Source: CAVYOE01 sp963770155 (GTDB taxonomy: Bacteria > Actinomycetota > Thermoleophilia > Solirubrobacterales > 70-9). Taken from it: a stretch of 64,000 nucleotides of DNA. Each line of letters begins with the position of its first letter. The stretch's first letter is position 1. Shown piece after piece: positions 43,466 to 51,711 of the stretch. The translations under genes and the position numbers were made by a program. The stretch covers positions 1,116,001 through 1,180,000 of the forward strand of contig CAVYOE010000001.1 in the NCBI GenBank assembly GCA_963770155.1, written 5' to 3'. The notes below the pieces were generated by a model, which made no database searches, was not told the origin of the DNA, and saw only the letters and a list, made by a program, of their open reading frames with translations.

Positions 43466-44305
43466 TTAGGCGTCCTTTACGACCCGGTTGATCCGGACCA
43501 GCTTCAGCCCGTAGGTGACGCCATTCGGGCCGAAGAGCATGGTGGCGCTCTTGCCTGGCGAGAGCGAGATCGTGTCGCAGCGGCCGATCCCCAACAGGCA
43601 GACCCCGTCGCCGCTGAGGGTCAGCACGCTCGAGGAGATCTGGAACAGGGCCTTCTTGCCGTCGTTGGTGACCCCGATGAAGGCCGCCGCCGGCTTCGCG
43701 TCATAGGGCAGTGCCGTGAACCGGGAGACGCCCTCGCGCAGCTTCAGGTTCCCCGACTCCCCGGTCCAAACATCGATCTCGTAGCTGACCAGCTGGGTCT
43801 CGGGCTTGGCGGCCTGGCTGGAGGTCTGCGGCTTCGAGGGCTTCGCGCTCGCGGACTTCTTGGTGCCGGAACCGCCCTCGGACGCGATCGGAGCGCTCGG
43901 CTCCTCGACCGTCTGGGTCAGCGCACCGGCCTGCTCAGCGGCCTGGCTCTTCTGCGGAGTCGTGTACTGCTGCATGAACGGGTCCTTCGCCCGCAGATCG
44001 CGAAGCCGCTGCTTGAAGTCGCGCAGGCCCTCGGTCTTGGAGAGGACGGCGAGCTGCGCCTCGGGCACGTCGGTGCCGGCGGCAACGGCCGCCGGGACCG
44101 GGCTGGGCGCCGGCGTCTTCTCCGCACCGCTCGAGAGCAGCACGGGGACAGCGATGATCGCGGCGGCCAGCAGGATCACGACCGGAAGCAGCCGGCGCTC
44201 GCGCAGGTCGTCGACCAGGGCCGAGAGCTGCTCGGGCACCTTTACCTCCGGGCCTTTCAGATTCGGCATCTTCAGATTCGGCTTCTTCAGCTCGGGCTTC
44301 TTCAT
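43466..44305 (-). CDS. pilus-locus membrane protein at the PilP position
   Basis: 279 residues. A repeated basic opening (KKPELKKPNLKMPNLKGP), a single transmembrane helix (LLPVVILLAAAIIAVPVLL, about 40-58), a Ser/Lys/Pro linker and a beta-rich periplasmic domain (VSYEIDVWTGESGNL, KALFQISSSVLTL). It is the last gene of pilM-pilN-pilO, in the place of pilP, with an ATGA overlap to pilO. Not similar enough to PilP to use that name; probably links the inner-membrane platform to the envelope. Confidence 0.65.
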   Translation of the reverse strand: MKKPELKKPNLKMPNLKGPEVKVPEQLSALVDDLRERRLLPVVILLAAAIIAVPVLLSSGAEKTPAPSPVPAAVAAGTDVPEAQLAVLSKTEGLRDFKQRLRDLRAKDPFMQQYTTPQKSQAAEQAGALTQTVEEPSAPIASEGGSGTKKSASAKPSKPQTSSQAAKPETQLVSYEIDVWTGESGNLKLREGVSRFTALPYDAKPAAAFIGVTNDGKKALFQISSSVLTLSGDGVCLLGIGRCDTISLSPGKSATMLFGPNGVTYGLKLVRINRVVKDA

Positions 44306-45117
44306 TCCGTCCCTCCCGCGCTCGCAGTCAGCTGCGGATCCGCCCCGGAGACAGAGGTCGCGGGACCCTGAGGCGAAGCGCCGCCGGTGACGCCCTGTCC
44401 GGTCGGGGTCAGGTACGTGGTGACCGAGACCGAGGCGTTCAGCAGCGGGAATCCCTTCGCCTGGTCGGCGGTGAGCGAGAACCCGTCGACGGTGGTCAGG
44501 CGCCCGTCGACCACGAGCCGGCCCTTGTTGCTGCTGACCAGCCGGTCGAGGCGGTCCATGAACGAGGCGATCTCGAAGAAGTCACCCTGGAAGCGGAGCT
44601 TGTAGGGAAGCACCGCGAGCCCTGCCGGACCGACGGAGGCGCCGATCGCGAGGGTCGATGCCGCGGCCTCGGTCGGGGGCGCCGCAGTGGCGGGCTCGGA
44701 GCCCTCGCCGGGAACATCGGTGGTGGTCGGCTGGCTCGTGACCGGCGGCGCCGCGCCCGTGGCGGGGGCCGGTGCGGCCGTCGCGCCCTCGCTGCCGAGG
44801 ACGATTCCGCGGAAGTCCGCGCCGGCGTCGGTGGCGATCCGGTTCAGCTGCACCAGCAGCGAGGCGGTATCGCTGTTCTCCGGCACCGCCTTGCCGAGCA
44901 CGACCACCCGCTGGTAGTTGCGCGGGAACTGCTCGCGGGCGTCCTCGCCGAACTCGATCCGGTCGCGCTGCTCGGAGACCGACTGCTCGAGCTGGGCGAT
45001 CTGGGTCTCGAGCTCAGCTGCCTTGTCCCGCTTCGGACCGAGCACCATGAACCAGAAGGCCGCGAAAAGGGCGAGTCCGGCGACTACGAAGATCATTTGG
45101 TTGCGGGTGGCGCTCAT
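44302..45117 (-). CDS. pilO: type IV pilus assembly protein PilO
   Basis: 271 residues. One transmembrane helix (IFVVAGLALFAAFWFMVLG), a coiled coil (AELETQIAQLEQSVSEQRDR), a long Pro/Ala/Thr linker and a ferredoxin-like beta domain (LPYKLRFQGDFFEIASFMDR) typical of PilO. It dimerises with PilN in the inner-membrane alignment complex. ATG 45117 overlaps the pilN stop; a longer frame to 45294 lies over pilN and is not used. Confidence 0.88.
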   Translation of the reverse strand: MSATRNQMIFVVAGLALFAAFWFMVLGPKRDKAAELETQIAQLEQSVSEQRDRIEFGEDAREQFPRNYQRVVVLGKAVPENSDTASLLVQLNRIATDAGADFRGIVLGSEGATAAPAPATGAAPPVTSQPTTTDVPGEGSEPATAAPPTEAAASTLAIGASVGPAGLAVLPYKLRFQGDFFEIASFMDRLDRLVSSNKGRLVVDGRLTTVDGFSLTADQAKGFPLLNASVSVTTYLTPTGQGVTGGASPQGPATSVSGADPQLTASAGGTE

Positions 45118-45118
45118 C

Positions 45119-45868
45119 TCACTCTCCGGTCGAAGTGCTGGCTGGCGTCGGAGTGGATCCGTCGGTCGGAGCAGGGGCCGGGACGGCGGGCGCGGCGGTG
45201 GCTGCTGCCACTGGCGCCTCGTCGAAAGCAACCACGAGCTCGAACTTGGCGATGAAGTCGCGAGTGCGGCAGTCGTCGCCGCCTGTCCCCGCACCGGTGC
45301 TGGCGCCGGAGACGGCTTGCTCGGCCTTCTCGGAGCTCTGCACGCCGACGCGGGTGACGCCGTCGATGTCCTCGAGCGCGGAGACGAAGCCGGCGACCGC
45401 GTCCTGGCTCACTGTGCAGCCGACGATCTCGAGTGCCGGGCCGGTGACGCCGCCGCGGGCGGAGAGGCTGGCCGCCTCGTCGATCTGGACGTCGGGCTTG
45501 ACCGTGCCGGTCAGCTTCACCAGCCACACGTCGCTGGGCAGCACCAGGGCGAGCTCGCGCATGACACGCTCCCAATCGAAGCGGCTCTTGGCGAGACTGG
45601 AGACGGTGGTGGCGCGCTGCTCTTCCATCGTCCGGAAGGCCGAAAACGACTCCAGCGCATCGGCCTTGGCGGCCAGCTCGCGCTCTTCGTTCTCGAGCTT
45701 CGCAACCTGGGAGGTGCGGTCGGAGATCTTGTTGCCGGTCATCACCACTGCGAGCACCGCGATCAGGGCCGCGGCGAGCCCGCCGATCACGAGATGCGCA
45801 ACGCTGAGGCGGCCGGCGGGGACGGCGATCCGGCGGTCATCGCTGGGAAGCAGGTTGACGGCGCGCAT
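45119..45868 (-). CDS. pilN: type IV pilus assembly protein PilN
   Basis: 249 residues. The start MRAVNLLPSDDRR is the PilN peptide that binds the PilM groove, then a transmembrane helix (LVIGGLAAALIAVLAVVMTG), coiled coil and a beta-alpha-beta domain (VWLVKLTGTVKPDV, ALEIVGCTVSQDAVAGF). The C-terminus has a long Ala/Pro/Thr tail. The ATG overlaps the pilM stop (TGATG). Part of the operon pilD-pilM-pilN-pilO. Confidence 0.9.
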   Translation of the reverse strand: MRAVNLLPSDDRRIAVPAGRLSVAHLVIGGLAAALIAVLAVVMTGNKISDRTSQVAKLENEERELAAKADALESFSAFRTMEEQRATTVSSLAKSRFDWERVMRELALVLPSDVWLVKLTGTVKPDVQIDEAASLSARGGVTGPALEIVGCTVSQDAVAGFVSALEDIDGVTRVGVQSSEKAEQAVSGASTGAGTGGDDCRTRDFIAKFELVVAFDEAPVAAATAAPAVPAPAPTDGSTPTPASTSTGE

Positions 45869-46914
45869 CAGGCGGGCGCCTCCTCGAGCGCAAGTCCGTA
45901 GGAAACGGTCAGCCGGGCCGCCTCGCGGTCCTCGAGCGAGCCGAGTGCGGACGGGCGCTCCTCGTCGACCCGGAACCCGAGCTCACGCTCGAGTCGGTCG
46001 GCAACTCCGGGGATCGTGCTCCCCGGGCCACAGAGAACCAGCCGCTCGACCGCCTCGGCGCCTTCCTGCGCGCCGTAGAACTCGAGCGAAAGCCGGAGCT
46101 CCGAGACGAGCTTGGTGACTCCCTCGGAAAGAGTCTCGCGCGCCGCCTCGACCTCGAGCTCACCGGCGGCCTGCTCGGGCTCGCCTTCCAGCCCGACGAG
46201 GATCAGCTGCCGGCGGGCTTCGTCCAGGGACATCTCGCGGCGCTCGGCAAGGCGCTCGGCGACGTCCTCGATTCCGAACTGGGCGGTACGGGCGAAGAGG
46301 CAGGCCGAGCCCTTGGCGACGGCGAGATTGGTGACGTCCCCGAGGTGGCAGTAGAGCGTGGTGCCGGCGTCATCGGCCTCGCCGCTGAGGGCGCGGATCA
46401 TCGCGAACGCCGAGAGGTCGATTCCGACCGGCCGCAGTCCGGCGGCGCGCATCGACTCCGACAGGGCAACCAGCATGTCGCGGCGCGCGGCGACGGCGAC
46501 CAGGTCCATCTGGCGGTCGCCGTCCTCGTTGGTGCCCTTGCCGACCACCTGGTAGTCGAGCACCGCCTCATCGAGCGGCATCGGGAGCTGATCCTGCGCC
46601 TGGAAGCGGACCGCGGTGTCGAGCTCGTCCGGATCCTCGATCAGGGGCAGATGCATCGCCCGGACAGAGACCCGCTGGTTCGCGATCCCGAGCCGGACGG
46701 TCTTCGCAAGCTTGTGCTCCGCGAACAGGGTGCGCAGCGCGCCGCCGAGCGCCTCGCTGTCGACGACCTCGCCCTCATCGAACGCGCCCGGGGGCAGCGA
46801 TCCGATCGCGGTCTTGGTCACCCTCGCGGTGCCGTTGAACTCGACCTCGGTCGCGGCAACGGAGCCTGCCTCGATATCGAGTCCCACGACAGACTTGGTC
46901 CTGTTCGAGAACAT
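45868..46914 (-). CDS. pilM: type IV pilus assembly protein PilM (actin-like ATPase)
   Basis: 348 residues. FtsA/ParM-like fold: phosphate loops VGLDIEAGSVAATEV at the start and LYCHLGDVTNLAVAKG near residue 195, adenosine motif LVLCGPGSTIPGVADRLE near residue 295. A cytosolic scaffold that holds PilN and links the motor to the platform. ATG 46914 gives the usual MFSNRTKSVVGLDI start; an in-frame ATG at 46956, overlapping the pilD stop, would add 14 residues and would couple it to pilD. Confidence 0.9.
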   Translation of the reverse strand: MFSNRTKSVVGLDIEAGSVAATEVEFNGTARVTKTAIGSLPPGAFDEGEVVDSEALGGALRTLFAEHKLAKTVRLGIANQRVSVRAMHLPLIEDPDELDTAVRFQAQDQLPMPLDEAVLDYQVVGKGTNEDGDRQMDLVAVAARRDMLVALSESMRAAGLRPVGIDLSAFAMIRALSGEADDAGTTLYCHLGDVTNLAVAKGSACLFARTAQFGIEDVAERLAERREMSLDEARRQLILVGLEGEPEQAAGELEVEAARETLSEGVTKLVSELRLSLEFYGAQEGAEAVERLVLCGPGSTIPGVADRLERELGFRVDEERPSALGSLEDREAARLTVSYGLALEEAPA

Positions 46915-46955
46915 GTGTTGATTGATCGGCCTGAAGCGCACTGGGCTTGAGCCCA

Positions 46956-47711
46956 TCAGGCGACGAACCCCTCCACGTACCAGTCGATGATCTCCGGGCC
47001 CGCCAGCAGGCCGACGATCCCGCCCAGCGCCAGGAACGGCCCGAACGGGACCGCGCGCTTGCGGGCGCCCGGCCCGTGGCGGAGCATGATCGCGACCCCG
47101 ACCAGGGTCCCCGCTGCCAGGGCGACGAGAACGGCGGGGGCGACATCCCGCCCGAGATAGAGGCCGAGCAGCGCGGCAAGCTTGACATCCCCCATGCCCA
47201 TCCCGCGCGGGTAGGCAAGCGCCGCGAGCAGGAAGAACCCGCCGGCCCCGATCGCCGCGGCGCCGCGCTCCGGCAGGCTCGCCGGATCCGAGATCGCGAC
47301 GAGGGCGAGCCCGGAGAGCGCGGAGGCCGCCAGGATCCGGTTCGGGATCACCCGGCGCTCGAGATCGGTCAGCGTCACGATCACCAGCGTCAGGGTCAGG
47401 GCGAGCCCGAGCGCCAGCGCCGCCGGATCGCCGGTGCCGATCACCGCTGCGACCAACGCAAACAGCAGCGCCGAGGCCAGCTCGGTCAACGGATAGCGCG
47501 GCGAGATCGGCTCGCTGCAATGGCGGCAGCGGCCACGCAGCAGCAGCCACGAGAGGACCGGGATGTTGTCGTAGGCCGCGATCGTCTCCCCACAGCTGGT
47601 GCAGTGCGAGCGGCCCGTGACCACCGACTCGCCGCGCGGCAGCCGGTAGCTGACCGCGGTGGCGAAGCTGCCAAAGATGAGGCCGGCGGGGATAAGCGCA
47701 ACTGCAGGCAT
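46956..47711 (-). CDS. pilD: prepilin peptidase / N-methyltransferase (PilD)
   Basis: 251 residues with about eight membrane helices. The N-terminal methylase part has two zinc-type pairs (HCTSCGE and CRHCSEP); the two catalytic Asp residues are in LTDLERRVIPN and the GxGD loop GMGMGDVKLAALLG. It cleaves the leader of PilA and the three minor pilins encoded next to it, and probably methylates the new N-terminus. Seven bases from the minor-pilin gene upstream. Confidence 0.93.
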   Translation of the reverse strand: MPAVALIPAGLIFGSFATAVSYRLPRGESVVTGRSHCTSCGETIAAYDNIPVLSWLLLRGRCRHCSEPISPRYPLTELASALLFALVAAVIGTGDPAALALGLALTLTLVIVTLTDLERRVIPNRILAASALSGLALVAISDPASLPERGAAAIGAGGFFLLAALAYPRGMGMGDVKLAALLGLYLGRDVAPAVLVALAAGTLVGVAIMLRHGPGARKRAVPFGPFLALGGIVGLLAGPEIIDWYVEGFVA

Positions 47712-47718
47712 TTCGTCC

Positions 47719-49128
47719 CTACCAGGGGAGCAGCGCGTTGGTTTGCACCGTCAGCCTGCTGTCGAAGCTCGGGCTGTCGTACATGAACTCGAGCCCGGAC
47801 CCCGAGGGCGTCCCCTGCCGCTCCACCGCGACGGCGACGCCGAGCCGGTGGCCGGGGAGCAGCGGGACGTCGGCGATGAAGTTGATCGGGATGTGGACCT
47901 CGGTCCACTCCGACGGCCACGGGTTCTGGCTGTAGGTGAAGTGATCGATCTCGAGGCCGCTGAGGCTGACGATCGGGGTGTCGACCGGGATCCCGAGCAC
48001 GTTGAGCTGGCGGTCGAACAGGAAGACGCAGAGCTTGCCGGCGTGGTTGGCGCCGTTGACGGTCTTGGTCCAGAGGTCGAGTGAGCCTTCCCCGAACAGC
48101 TCGAGGTTGAGCCCGCTCGGAATCGGCGGCGAGACCCACTTGTGGACCTTCTGGAACTTGGTCGAGTCGAGGTCCCCGATCAGCGCCCCGAGGATGTTGG
48201 TGACCGGGTTCAGCAGGCTGTTCACAAGACAGTTGTCGAGATTGCCGAGCTTGACGATCGTCAGCCCCTTGTCGGCGCTCGGGTTCTGGGCCGGCTCGAC
48301 GTCGGTCGCGTAGTCGTAGAGCGGCTGTGCCTCATTGGCCGGCGGTGCCTCCGGGAACATCAGGTCCGGCGCGCCCGGCGTGTTCCCACTCCGCGGGCCG
48401 CTGCTGCAGGCTCCCCGCGTGTTGTGGGTCGAGTGGTCGCCGGTGATCGGCTGGCGGTCGCTGTTGTTGCACGGGGTATCGGTCAGGAAGAAGGTCCACG
48501 GGGTCGGGCTCTCCCCCCCGGGCGGAATCGGGTTCGGGTTGTTGACCGGTTGGGCGTCCGGGTTGGCGACGCGCGCCTGGACCTCCTGGTAGACCCGGGT
48601 CCCGCCGGAGGCCGAGGGGTTGAAGGTCGAGGCGACGATGATCCGCTTGAAGTCCTGGGCGCCGGGGCACATCGACTCCGAGCAGCTGTCGTCGTTCTCC
48701 CAGACCACGTAGCGGTGCACGGTTCCGGAGACATCGCCGCTGGTGTAGCTGCTCGGCGCGGGACTGATGCCGCCGCCGCTGACGGTGCCCCCGCCCTCGA
48801 GCGCGCTGCCGTTGTAGACCAGCGGCTTGAAGTCGGTCCCCTGCTTCGCGACGTTGTAGTTGGTGCCGAGCAGGCGCGAGGCGGGACTGGCTTGGTCACC
48901 GGTGCCCGCCGGCACCGAGGTCAGCGCGATCTGGCTGTAGGGCAGGTCCTTGACCCGCTCGAGCTCGTCCTGGAGCTTGTTCGAGACCACTTGGCTCTGC
49001 TCGGCCCGGTAGGTAGTCCTCGCCGTCGTGTCGACCAGAGACAGCACCGCGAGCGCGCCGAGCATCACGATCAGGGCCGCGACCACGACCTCGACCATGG
49101 TCATGCCCTCTTCACGTCGCAGGTTCAT
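47719..49128 (-). CDS. minor pilin, PilV-like, large C-terminal domain
   Basis: 469 residues. A short class III-type leader REEG then MTMVEVVVAALIVMLGALAV, with Glu at +5, shows it is a prepilin processed by PilD. The large remainder is beta-rich (IDHFTYSQNPWPSEWTEVHI, LGVAVAVERQGTP) and may be an adhesive tip domain, as in Gram-positive pilins with big extra domains. It is in the operon of minor pilins with one-base overlap to the next. Function as adhesin is inferred. Confidence 0.82.
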   Translation of the reverse strand: MNLRREEGMTMVEVVVAALIVMLGALAVLSLVDTTARTTYRAEQSQVVSNKLQDELERVKDLPYSQIALTSVPAGTGDQASPASRLLGTNYNVAKQGTDFKPLVYNGSALEGGGTVSGGGISPAPSSYTSGDVSGTVHRYVVWENDDSCSESMCPGAQDFKRIIVASTFNPSASGGTRVYQEVQARVANPDAQPVNNPNPIPPGGESPTPWTFFLTDTPCNNSDRQPITGDHSTHNTRGACSSGPRSGNTPGAPDLMFPEAPPANEAQPLYDYATDVEPAQNPSADKGLTIVKLGNLDNCLVNSLLNPVTNILGALIGDLDSTKFQKVHKWVSPPIPSGLNLELFGEGSLDLWTKTVNGANHAGKLCVFLFDRQLNVLGIPVDTPIVSLSGLEIDHFTYSQNPWPSEWTEVHIPINFIADVPLLPGHRLGVAVAVERQGTPSGSGLEFMYDSPSFDSRLTVQTNALLPW

Positions 49129-49694
49129 CAGTCCGCCTCCGGATTGCGAAGCGAGACCCCGTCCCGCAGGGTGATCGAGTCATCGCCGTTGTCGGCGGGG
49201 AAGGAGAAGTTGAGCCCGATGAAACTCGGGTCCGCGGCGCTCGGCGTGTAGCTGAACACGTTGGAGCTCGCCAGCCCGGTCACCACCTGGCGGGCGGGGC
49301 CGCCGCCGCTGCCGTCGGGGTTGGCCTCGGTCCGGGTGCAGGTCCCGGTCGAGCAGTTGTAGGTGACGCGGCAGGAGAGCGCCGTCGTCGCCGCTGCGCC
49401 ACCACAGGTTGCACTCTGGACGTACGTCACGATCGATAGTTGTGTCGACGTCGCGACCGGGACGCTTGAGCCCTGCCGCAGCTCCCGGGTCAGCTGCTCC
49501 ATCGTGAAGCGGGCGTTCTGGATGTCGCCGCCGCGCGAGGCTGCGCGAGGCTCGCTCTTCAGCGTCGCGGTGAAGATCATCACGCAGGTCCCGACCACAA
49601 CCAGCCCCAACGCCGAAGCGACCAGCATCTCGATCAGGGTCCAGCCCCCCTCCTCGCGGGAGAGCCTCGAGCCCAGCCGGCGCAGCGGGTTCAC
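49128..49694 (-). CDS. minor pilin, PilW-like
   Basis: 188 residues. Leader ends LSREEGG and the mature start WTLIEMLVASALGLVVVGT has Glu at +5 and a long hydrophobic helix. Two disulphide-like cysteine pairs (SATCGG, YNCSTGTC). GTG 49694 lies one base after the stop of the upstream gene; the frame continues to 49862 but that part is antisense-like and inside the previous gene. Joins the minor-pilin priming complex. Confidence 0.82.
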   Translation of the reverse strand: MNPLRRLGSRLSREEGGWTLIEMLVASALGLVVVGTCVMIFTATLKSEPRAASRGGDIQNARFTMEQLTRELRQGSSVPVATSTQLSIVTYVQSATCGGAAATTALSCRVTYNCSTGTCTRTEANPDGSGGGPARQVVTGLASSNVFSYTPSAADPSFIGLNFSFPADNGDDSITLRDGVSLRNPEAD

Positions 49695-49695
49695 C

Positions 49696-51078
49696 TCAAC
49701 ACCCCGAGCTCGGCGGGTTGGCGGCGGCGCTGCGACACTCGACGAAGCGGTCGACCGCGTAGTGGGCGGCAGTGTTCGGGAGCTGGAAGTTGGAGGCGTC
49801 GTCTGAGCTGGCAACGTGGGCGTTCGAGTCGAACTCGAGCGATTTCCCGGCCAGCGCGCCACAGTAGGTGCTGTTGCTGTTCAGAGTGACGTCGGTCAGC
49901 GGCCCGTAGACGACGAAGTTCTGCTGGCAGACGGCGGGCAGCTCGGTGTTGCTGTTCATCAGGACCCGCGTTTGCAACGTGGGCGATCCGACGAACAGCA
50001 GGGCAGCATTGAACGGAGCCCCTCCGGTTGGCGAGATCCGGGTGTTCGACGACATCTCGAGCTGAGCGACTCCAGAGCCATAGCCGCAGCTCTCCGGCGA
50101 GTCGAAGTAGATCGTCACCGCCGCGTTGGGGGCGATGTAGACCGCACTGTTGTTGGCAAGCTGCAGCTTGCAGAAGCTGTAGACGGCGCCACCCAGGGTG
50201 ACGGCACTGTTGCTGCTCAGGATCAGCTCGCGGGAACCGCAGCTACCGGCGGAGCCGTTGGCACGGACGCCGTTCCAACAGGCGGTGTCCCGGTTGCCGC
50301 TGACCTGGTCGAGTGCGAAGAGGCGGCTGTTGTCGTTGTTGGTTGCGGCGTCGCCCTGGTTCACGGGCGGCAGAGACAGGGGCGCCTCCTGAACCACGCC
50401 GCAGCTGTGGGTCGAGTTGCCTGTCAACGTCAGCTGGTGGCCGACACCGTGAGAAACGTCGCCGCAGATCGAAGCGTTCGAATCGAGCAGCACGTCGCCA
50501 CCCGCCGCAACGTTGGAGACGATGCTCGCGTTGGCGTCGAGGTGGATGCCGTCCTCGGACAGGACCGAGGCGTTCGCGAACACCTGCAGTCCCGAGGAGG
50601 AGGTCGCATGCAGGTGAATGCGGCGCTGCGCCTCCCCTTTGACCCCGGTGGCGACGATCTCGAGCTCGGTGCCGAGCGGCCGGACCTGGAAGCTGTAGGT
50701 GCCGCCGTCGAAGCTGCCACTCACCGCAGGGCACCAGCCGCTGCCGTCCGGGCCGCTGCCGCTCACCGGCGCACACGGGTTGGGACCGGCGGGAATCCGG
50801 TTGAAGTGCAGGAGTGCCTGGTCCGCGGCCCCCTCAGCGATCCCGAGCGCCGACTTGGTGCCCTGGTCGCGGGAGGTGCCGGCGATCACGCCGATCGAGC
50901 CGACCAGCCCGACGGTGACGATCGCGGTCGCGGCCAGCAGCATCATCAAGACCGTGGGCACGGCAAAGCCCGACTCGGAACCGAGCCGGGCCGAGATGGA
51001 ACGCAGCAACCGGTCGAGGGGCGGGCCCGTGGCCCGGCCCCTCAACCGGTGCAACCGATCGGAAATCCGGTCGGTCAA
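49696..51078 (-). CDS. minor pilin, PilX/GspK-like, with SNS-type repeats
   Basis: 460 residues. The helix SGFAVPTVLMMLLAATAIVT begins like a prepilin, but the +5 residue is Thr not Glu, as for GspK/PilX-type pilins that cap the complex. The rest contains many short Ser/Asn motifs at regular spacing (LDANASIVSNV, LDSNASIC, LSSNSAVTLG, MSSNTRISP, LNSNSTYCG), a pattern that fits a solenoid beta-helix of surface type. Thirteen bases after pilA, in the same operon. It may be a tip protein with adhesin-like repeats. Confidence 0.75.
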   Translation of the reverse strand: MTDRISDRLHRLRGRATGPPLDRLLRSISARLGSESGFAVPTVLMMLLAATAIVTVGLVGSIGVIAGTSRDQGTKSALGIAEGAADQALLHFNRIPAGPNPCAPVSGSGPDGSGWCPAVSGSFDGGTYSFQVRPLGTELEIVATGVKGEAQRRIHLHATSSSGLQVFANASVLSEDGIHLDANASIVSNVAAGGDVLLDSNASICGDVSHGVGHQLTLTGNSTHSCGVVQEAPLSLPPVNQGDAATNNDNSRLFALDQVSGNRDTACWNGVRANGSAGSCGSRELILSSNSAVTLGGAVYSFCKLQLANNSAVYIAPNAAVTIYFDSPESCGYGSGVAQLEMSSNTRISPTGGAPFNAALLFVGSPTLQTRVLMNSNTELPAVCQQNFVVYGPLTDVTLNSNSTYCGALAGKSLEFDSNAHVASSDDASNFQLPNTAAHYAVDRFVECRSAAANPPSSGC

Positions 51079-51090
51079 CTGCGCATGCTC

Positions 51091-51543
51091 CTAGGAGCCG
51101 TCGCCGGCCCAGTTGCCGTCCGTCGGACAGCCACCCGTGCTGCGCGGGGCGCAGTCCGAGTCGACCTGGCCGTTTGCGAGACGGCTGATGCTGAACGTCG
51201 AACCGGTCTCGGACGTGGTCTGGACCGTGTACGAATCCGCCGCGACGGCCGGGATGGTCGTCCCGGCGGCCGGGATGGTTTCCTCGATCAGCCTCAGCGC
51301 GGCCACAGTCGGCGCGGGGGGTCCATCGTAGGCGCCGCCGTTGTCGGTGGCATATGTCTCCATCGCGGTCTGGGCCGTACGCGCGTCAGCCTTCGCGTCC
51401 GCGTCACGTGCCTTGTCCCTCTGGTTGAAGAACGAGGGAATTGCGATAGCGGCCAGGATGCCGAGAATCAGCATCACGACCAGGAGCTCGACGAGGGTGA
51501 AACCCTCCTCGCGCCCCATGCGCTCACGCATTTTCTGCAACAT
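51091..51543 (-). CDS. pilA: major type IV pilin PilA
   Basis: 150 residues. Leader MLQKMRERMGREEG is cut before FTLVELLVVMLILGILAAIA, with Glu at +5 and the standard helix, then a small globular domain (TYATDNGGAYDG) and a C-terminal Cys pair (DCAPRSTGGC) that may close the D-loop. A strong AGGAGG lies six bases before the ATG. Translation or transcription is probably controlled by the c-di-GMP-I riboswitch directly upstream (51558-51640). Confidence 0.93.
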   Translation of the reverse strand: MLQKMRERMGREEGFTLVELLVVMLILGILAAIAIPSFFNQRDKARDADAKADARTAQTAMETYATDNGGAYDGPPAPTVAALRLIEETIPAAGTTIPAVAADSYTVQTTSETGSTFSISRLANGQVDSDCAPRSTGGCPTDGNWAGDGS

Positions 51544-51557
51544 GTACTTCCTCCTTT

Positions 51558-51640
51558 GGTAGCCCGGCCGGCTCTTGTGAAGAGCCCCGTGGGCTTTGCG
51601 CCCCCGCCTCGCGACGGGTTTGCCTTTGTCAGTGAGGCGT
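51558..51640 (-). promoter_or_regulatory. c-di-GMP-I riboswitch (GEMM) in pilA leader
   Basis: Read on the minus strand the leader matches the GEMM-I consensus: CACTGACAAAGGCAAACC, a P2 stem with a GCGA tetraloop (CCCGTC/GGCGGG, 51603-51618), the conserved GGCGCAAAGCC (51592-51602), a P3 hairpin (51570-51586) and the closing GGGCTACC. The aptamer ends two bases before the pilA AGGAGG, so translation control by Shine-Dalgarno masking is likely; an upstream TCTCCT near 51683-51688 could be the anti-site. Confidence 0.88.
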
Positions 51641-51695
51641 GCTTGGTGCCTCTTTTACTTTCCAGTGCTCTATCGGTGGGCCTGAGGAGATGCTT

Positions 51696-51701
51696 TAGAT
51701 T
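51696..51701 (+). promoter_or_regulatory. -10 element for leaderless UspA-like gene
   Basis: TAGATT, 10 nt before the ATG at 51712. Confidence 0.45.
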
Positions 51702-51711
51702 CGCCAGACGC

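Noticed and set aside
49816..51700. Long plus-strand frame upstream of the UspA-like gene
   Set aside because: Only the last 213 codons (from 51712) look real; the rest is antisense to the minor pilin and pilA genes and the riboswitch.
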